Shown in pieces: positions 59,760-64,000 of a stretch of DNA of 64,000 nt. Each line of letters begins with the position of its first letter. Positions within the stretch are counted from its first letter, which is position 1. Below the pieces are notes generated by a model. The model did not search any database. It worked only from the letters and a program-made list of their open reading frames with translations, and was not told where the DNA came from. The stretch covers positions 49,586,012-49,650,011 of the forward strand of contig CM059971.1 of assembly GCA_030490835.1 (NCBI GenBank), given 5' to 3'. The stretch is from Annona cherimola (Eukaryota > Streptophyta > Magnoliopsida > Magnoliales > Annonaceae). Both the position numbers and the translations under genes were made by a program.

Positions 59760-60269
59760 CATTACAAGTATTGAAGCTCTTCTATCAAACTCACTCTATA
59801 AGTTCTTCATCGTGTTGAAGCTTTCTCTACACAATTTGTAAAGTGTAAAATCTTCCTTTTTATCCATTCTCTTGTAATTTTACTTGACTTGGTGTTGGAG
59901 ACCAAGGCCGAATAAAGACAAGTGGTGCGTGGTTGGAATGCGACTCACATTCTATTTGTGTTACTTTTGTAAAGGCGTTCTAGAACTAAAATCTAGAAGA
60001 AAGCAAGATTTCTAACTATAATCTTACTTATATAATAGAACCCGAGACACAAGTATGTGCTCTTGAAAGAGTGGAGTACGGGAGGTTGTCTCAAACCACT
60101 ATAATTTCTTGTGTCTATCTTTATTATCTCTCTTGTTCTTCTATTCTTCACGTTTTCAATCAAGGGGACTTCATTCACAAGGGGTTAAGACTAATATATC
60201 AAGACAAATTTAAAAAGAACTCAATTCACCCATCCCCTCTTAGATTTTACCATTAACTTGGAACCAACT

Positions 60270-61241
60270 GAGAGTTGGAAGGAAGGAAAGATGAATAAAA
60301 TGAAGGCTAAGAAATTAAATTCTAAGAATAATGTAAAGTTGAAGCTGAAATTGACTTCACCTGCAATTTGAGTAAAGTCCCAGCACCAAGTTGATTTCAC
60401 GCACAACTTGAAAGCCAAGGTTTGAAGAAAAACTCTTTGGAAGAATATAAAGCACTAAAGTTGATGCCCAAGTTGATTTTACTTGCGACCTGGGCAAAGT
60501 CACAAGCTAAGTCAACCTCAACAACGACTTCAGTCATAACGATCAGAAAATTTTAAATATCGGTCTATTAAATACACATCACCTACTATTAAATGTTCAA
60601 AAATTCTTTAAGAGTATAAAAGATACATCAAGTGGAGTTAACGATGTTAGCTAAAGAATTGATTGTACTCTCACCTTGCAAACCTTAAGCGTTCAAAACT
60701 TCATTCAAGTGTTTTCAAGTAAAGCTCATATGTCTACTACCAAAGCTTCAAGTTCAAACGTTCTTTTCAAAACCTTAGAACTTGCTTGCTGTGTTATAGA
60801 GATCTACATTGTAAAGTGTAGTTTGATTTTTACTCTAAATTCTTTATTGTAATTTGATACTTAGCTTGATATTAGAGACCAAAGCTAATGTGTGGAAACA
60901 AGTAGTGTTAGTTAGAGCTACTTGTGTTATTGTAAATGCCCCTTAGAACTATAATCTTAAAAAAGTTAAGGCTCTAAGTTGTATTTGTTGAAGTGGTAGT
61001 GGAACCCAAGATATAAAAGATATTTGCTTGGAAGAGTAGGTTAGAGTGTTGCTTGATCCATTATAAAAATCTATGTGTCCTTTTGTGCATATACTCGTAC
61101 TCTCTTGCTTTCTTACATTGCCTCTATATGTCTCATTCAAGGGGAATTAATCTCAAAAGGGTCAAGTTTAAAACAAAAAAATTTAAAATTATACAATTCA
61201 TCTCTCCTCTCTTAGGTAAAACCATTCTTTCAGAACTAACA
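60270..61241 (+). mobile_element. Decayed Copia LTR, plus strand, second part
   Basis: Continues the LTR of 54280-54817: decayed dyads (60340-60540), a GTAAAGTGTAGTTTG block (60812), TGCCCCTTAGAACTA (60937), GGAAGAGTAGGTTAG (61030), and the terminal block ending CAGAACTAACA at 61241. Confidence 0.7.
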
Positions 61242-61403
61242 TACCCATATTAGTCCTATCGAAAAACACTTTTAATTACTTTCTTTTTGTCATTTACATG
61301 CTTTTCCATCAAAATTTTCTCTAATTTCCAACCTCCTTATAATCTTGTATTCATAGATCACTATTTTCTATATAAAACTCTATTTTGTACTATTCATTCA
61401 GTT

Positions 61404-61563
61404 AAGGGCTATTTAGAACTTGGATGAAATGAGGATGAGATTAGAATTTAGAATAAAAGTGTCTCGGGATTGGATAAAAGTGTATTGGGAAATGAAACAT
61501 TTAATTGCATGATCATCCCATCTTATCCCATCTTAGGATGAGCCTAGCTAATAACAAACCTTA
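61404..61563. mobile_element. Short MITE, probably Tourist-like
   Basis: About 160 bp with inverted ends AGGGCTATTTAGAAC and TAATAACAAACCT in a TTA/TAA context, and an internal inverted CATCCCATCTTATCCC / GGGATTGGAT pair. Borders are approximate. Confidence 0.5.
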
Positions 61564-62619
61564 ACCCCATTTTCAATAATTTTAAGTCTTTGATTTGGTT
61601 TGATTGGGGCTTCGATCAAATTTAGGATTTTACATAATTTTATATATTTTTAAACAATATAAACTATACCCAACCTAAATAAAATGATTTTTGTTATCAA
61701 AACAAACTAAATGCTATTGAATTAATGACCACATTGGATTTTGAGGATGAAGCAAACCAAGCTAATTTAACCTGGTAGAATGGGTCACAATAATAATTCA
61801 GTACTTGTATAAGCATGGAGGGTCCAGTTTGTTTTAATTTTGAAGTATTATTAGAAAAATTAAACAATTTATGATATTCAATATATCTTATAAAAATAAC
61901 ATATTTTAAAAATGAATATATAACTATTAAACTTTTTGAAAAATGTATAACATATATGTAATATATAAAAGTTGGGTAATGGTCACCACTTTTTTTATCC
62001 AGTGGTTGACATCAATATGCATAAGGACATGAATATGCGTAAGGTGTATATGAGTTGGAGGTCTAAAGTTCGAAGATGGGTTGATGCATTTGGCTTGTTT
62101 ATTTCAAGCCCAATACGCTTTTGTCAGTTGTCCAACCATTCAATATAGGTGATATAATTAAAAAAAGTTGGATAATAATTCAATACTTACTATAAGCACA
62201 TAGACTTCATGCTTATCTTTGATTTTTTAATTTTAAAATATATATTTTTAAATTTAGGCCATTTATCACATTGAACATATCTTCTTGTGTCTTGCTAAGA
62301 AGAACTTTCATTCAAAACTTATATCAACTACTAAAATTTTTAAAAATGTAGAGTAGGAATATAATATATAAAAGTTTACAACATATGTAAGGATAAATAT
62401 CATAAAAGGTTGACATTTTTAAAAATTATTTTAAGATTTAAAATTAAGGGTAAGAATAGAGCCTCCATGGTTATAGTAAATATTGAACCACTATCTATAA
62501 AAGTTTTATAATATACATATAATTTTTTAATTGGTATTTTATACACTACAACAACTAAGATTACAATCATAGATGGTTTATAAATTAAATACAACTAAAT
62601 TAACATGTTTATAAAAAAA

Positions 62620-63098
62620 ATTTGGGCTTTTCTTAAATATACATACTACGTTTAACCTTAGTCTCAAATATACCCATTATGGTTCAAAAATTTCAAATAT
62701 ATCCACTGCGTTTGCATGTAATCTCAAAAATACCCACTGTATTACAAACGTTAATAAATGCCGTTAGTTTATTTGTAAAATTATTAATATGCCCATCGAA
62801 TTTAAGGTTTGATCCAAAATTTTGAATATCATAACTCATCGCTACCTTAATTATACAAAAATTTTAAACGTAGAGTGCTCTAATTTTATTCCCATTTCAT
62901 TTTATTTTATTTTTTATTATTTTACACTAGGGGTGTTTTTGGCATTTAGGAATATATAACCAACATTTGAACAGATGACCGTTAACTAACTTAACGGCCT
63001 TTAACGAAGTGGACATTTTTGAAAATATATACAAATGTAGTGAATATATTTGGGATTAGGGTCAAATACTGAAGGTGTATTATGAAAAAATCCAAAGA
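62620..63098. mobile_element. Inverted-repeat MITE about 0.5 kb upstream of the kinesin gene
   Basis: The left arm (TTTGGGCTTTTCTTAAATA, then CTCAAATATACCCATTATGG, CGTTAATAAATGCCGTTAG) pairs with the right arm (CTAACTTAACGGCCTTTAACG, AATATATTTGGGATTAGGG, AAAAATCCAAAG). A-rich flanks hide the target duplication. Confidence 0.65.
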
Positions 63099-63435
63099 TT
63101 TAAAAAAAAAACAAAAAATGTTTTTAGACCGGCTGTGAAATGATCAGCCGTCGTTAAAACAGGAGATTAGGATTTCCTCCTTATTCTGGCTGCTGTGCCG
63201 TGGACTGTGCGTGCCCTGTACCTCCTTTGGACTGTCTGTGGTCGCCGGCCAGCCTGTTAGCCTGTTCGGACATGTTTGCGGAAGCGTCGACAGATGCTTT
63301 CGTCCCACCAATCCTTTAAAACTTACTATCGCTTAATATCGGCGTTGAACGGTTCAGATCACTGTTCGCCCGTTGTGGTTGCTGCACAGATTAGTCGAGC
63401 GTCTATAACGGCTCAGCGAATATTCAAAATCAAAA

Positions 63436-63473
63436 CCCTCTCTCTCTCTCTCTCTCGCTCTCGCTCGCTCGGA
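63436..63473 (+). repeat. (CT)n tract in the kinesin 5' leader
   Basis: CT/CTCG units about 110 bp before the start codon. Pyrimidine-rich leaders of this kind are common in plant 5' untranslated regions. Confidence 0.85.
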
Positions 63474-63580
63474 CAACAGCTGTTTTTTGCCCGTCTCATT
63501 CTCCCTCTTATCCCCCTCGACATTTCTAGGGTTTCATCTTCTCTTCTCTTCTCTTTCTCGTTTCATCGCTCGTTGCTGAA

Positions 63581-63931
63581 ATGAAGGGCTCGTCCAATCC
63601 GAAGAACGGTATTCCGAGAGGGATTTCACTTTCTGAAGCACCTCATTCCAATTCCCCTTCCCCTTCCCCTTCCCCTTCCCCAAACCCTTGTTCTCAGAAG
63701 CACCAGAAACCACTGCGGCGAGCCAGATCTGGATCGGAGAATGTAGATCCAAACACGATCTCAGATACTTTCCTCCAATCACCTTCTCCAGCATACAAGG
63801 CCCCCGCTGCCCCAAAAATGAGAAGCCCACTGCCACCGCGCCCACCCTCAAATCCTTTGAAAAGGAAACTGTGCATGGATGCTGCTACTTTTGAGAATGC
63901 CACTCCAGCCGCTAACGATTCTGGTGTCCAG
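63581..63931 (+). CDS. Kinesin-12-like protein (KIN-12A/B, PAKRP1 type), first coding exon
   Basis: 117 codons, starting MKGSSNPKNGIPRG and ending NDSGVQ at a GTATGT donor (63932). The head is Ser/Pro-rich (repeated SPSP from CCTTCC repeats), then RRARSGSENVDPN, then PLPPRPPSNPLKRKL near residues 85-99 and DSGV at the splice. That order, a disordered Pro-rich head with PRPPSNPLKRKL just before DSGVKV and the motor domain, is what plant phragmoplast kinesins of the KIN-12A/B type show. The motor domain itself is off-window, so the call rests on the N-terminal tail only. An upstream CT-rich leader supports this ATG. Confidence 0.68.
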
Positions 63932-64000
63932 GTATGTTCTCTTCAATCCCTATTCTGGTTTTGCGATATTGTCATCTTTTTTTTTTTTTTTTGAGAATTG

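Larger units (their letters stand above)
54818..60269 (+). mobile_element. Copia LTR, plus strand, interrupted by long solo LTR B
   Basis: Starts TGTTGTGAAATAAATAG. Dyad array at 54955-55260 and again at 55435-55515. Resumes after the insert at 59765 with GTAAAGTGTAAAAT, GAAAGAGTGGAGTACGGGAGG and CCATCCCCTCTTAG, and ends GGAACCAACT at 60269 (CCAACA expected). About 1.41 kb without the insert. No matching target duplication was found. Confidence 0.8.
61242..63426. other. Intergenic region upstream of the kinesin gene
   Basis: AT-rich, no host gene seen. It holds the MITEs listed separately and, at 61785-61835, 62160-62200 and (inverted) 62460-62505, three copies of a TAATTCAGTACTTGTATAAG-like phrase that look like remnants of one more transposon. 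Confidence 0.5.

Noticed and set aside
61976..62150. Possible short gene or noncoding RNA with less AT-rich sequence
   Set aside because: No open frame, splice sites or known motif, and it lies between repeated transposon-like phrases.
63276..63584. 102-codon frame upstream of the kinesin start
   Set aside because: Covers the CT-rich leader and overlaps the kinesin ATG out of frame; no recognisable motif.

Overview
This is nuclear DNA of a flowering plant, probably a eudicot. It is AT-rich, has spliced plant genes, and is dominated by nested LTR retrotransposons and MITEs. Only two host genes are visible. One is a complete seven-exon ribose-phosphate pyrophosphokinase on the minus strand (41.5-49.9 kb). 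The other is the first coding exon of a kinesin-12-like gene at the right edge (63.6-63.9 kb). I cannot name the species.

Layout. 1-35.4 kb is one deep nest. A Sirevirus-like Copia element (plus strand, 1139-30533, 5' part lost or off-window) is cut by four things: a minus-strand Copia LTR (1-1138); a 4-kb minus-strand solo LTR (2819-10122) that itself holds an opposite-strand solo LTR of the same family (6234-9548); an Athila-like Gypsy element inside its 3' LTR (14854-29875); and, inside the 3' LTR of that Gypsy, a young GAG-only Copia element (24162-29202). The whole Copia sits in further copies of the long-LTR family (30534-31968, 31969-32200, 32201-35366). Exact 5-bp target duplications fix most of the insertion order.

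35.4-41.5 kb holds two Mutator-type hairpin MITEs with 9-10 bp target duplications and an old Gypsy relic with a 1.17-kb tandem duplication. 41.5-50 kb is the PRPP synthetase gene, with MITEs in its introns and upstream flank and a 90-bp in-frame duplication over one splice acceptor. 50.8-61.2 kb is a second nest of older Copia LTRs holding a 4-kb solo LTR. 61.2-63.4 kb is intergenic with MITEs, followed by the kinesin exon.

Most striking patterns: (1) the long-LTR family (five copies with readable interior) keeps a gene-like layout: TATA box, splice donor, a 44-47 bp predicted exon flanked by strong splice sites, and a third predicted exon; (2) the Copia LTRs carry arrays of nested dyads built on AAGTCGACTT, which change copy number between the two LTRs of one element; (3) the GAG-only element has an intact 555-residue GAG while every pol gene in the window is broken; (4) the PRPP synthetase gene has a duplicated splice acceptor that could add 30 residues.
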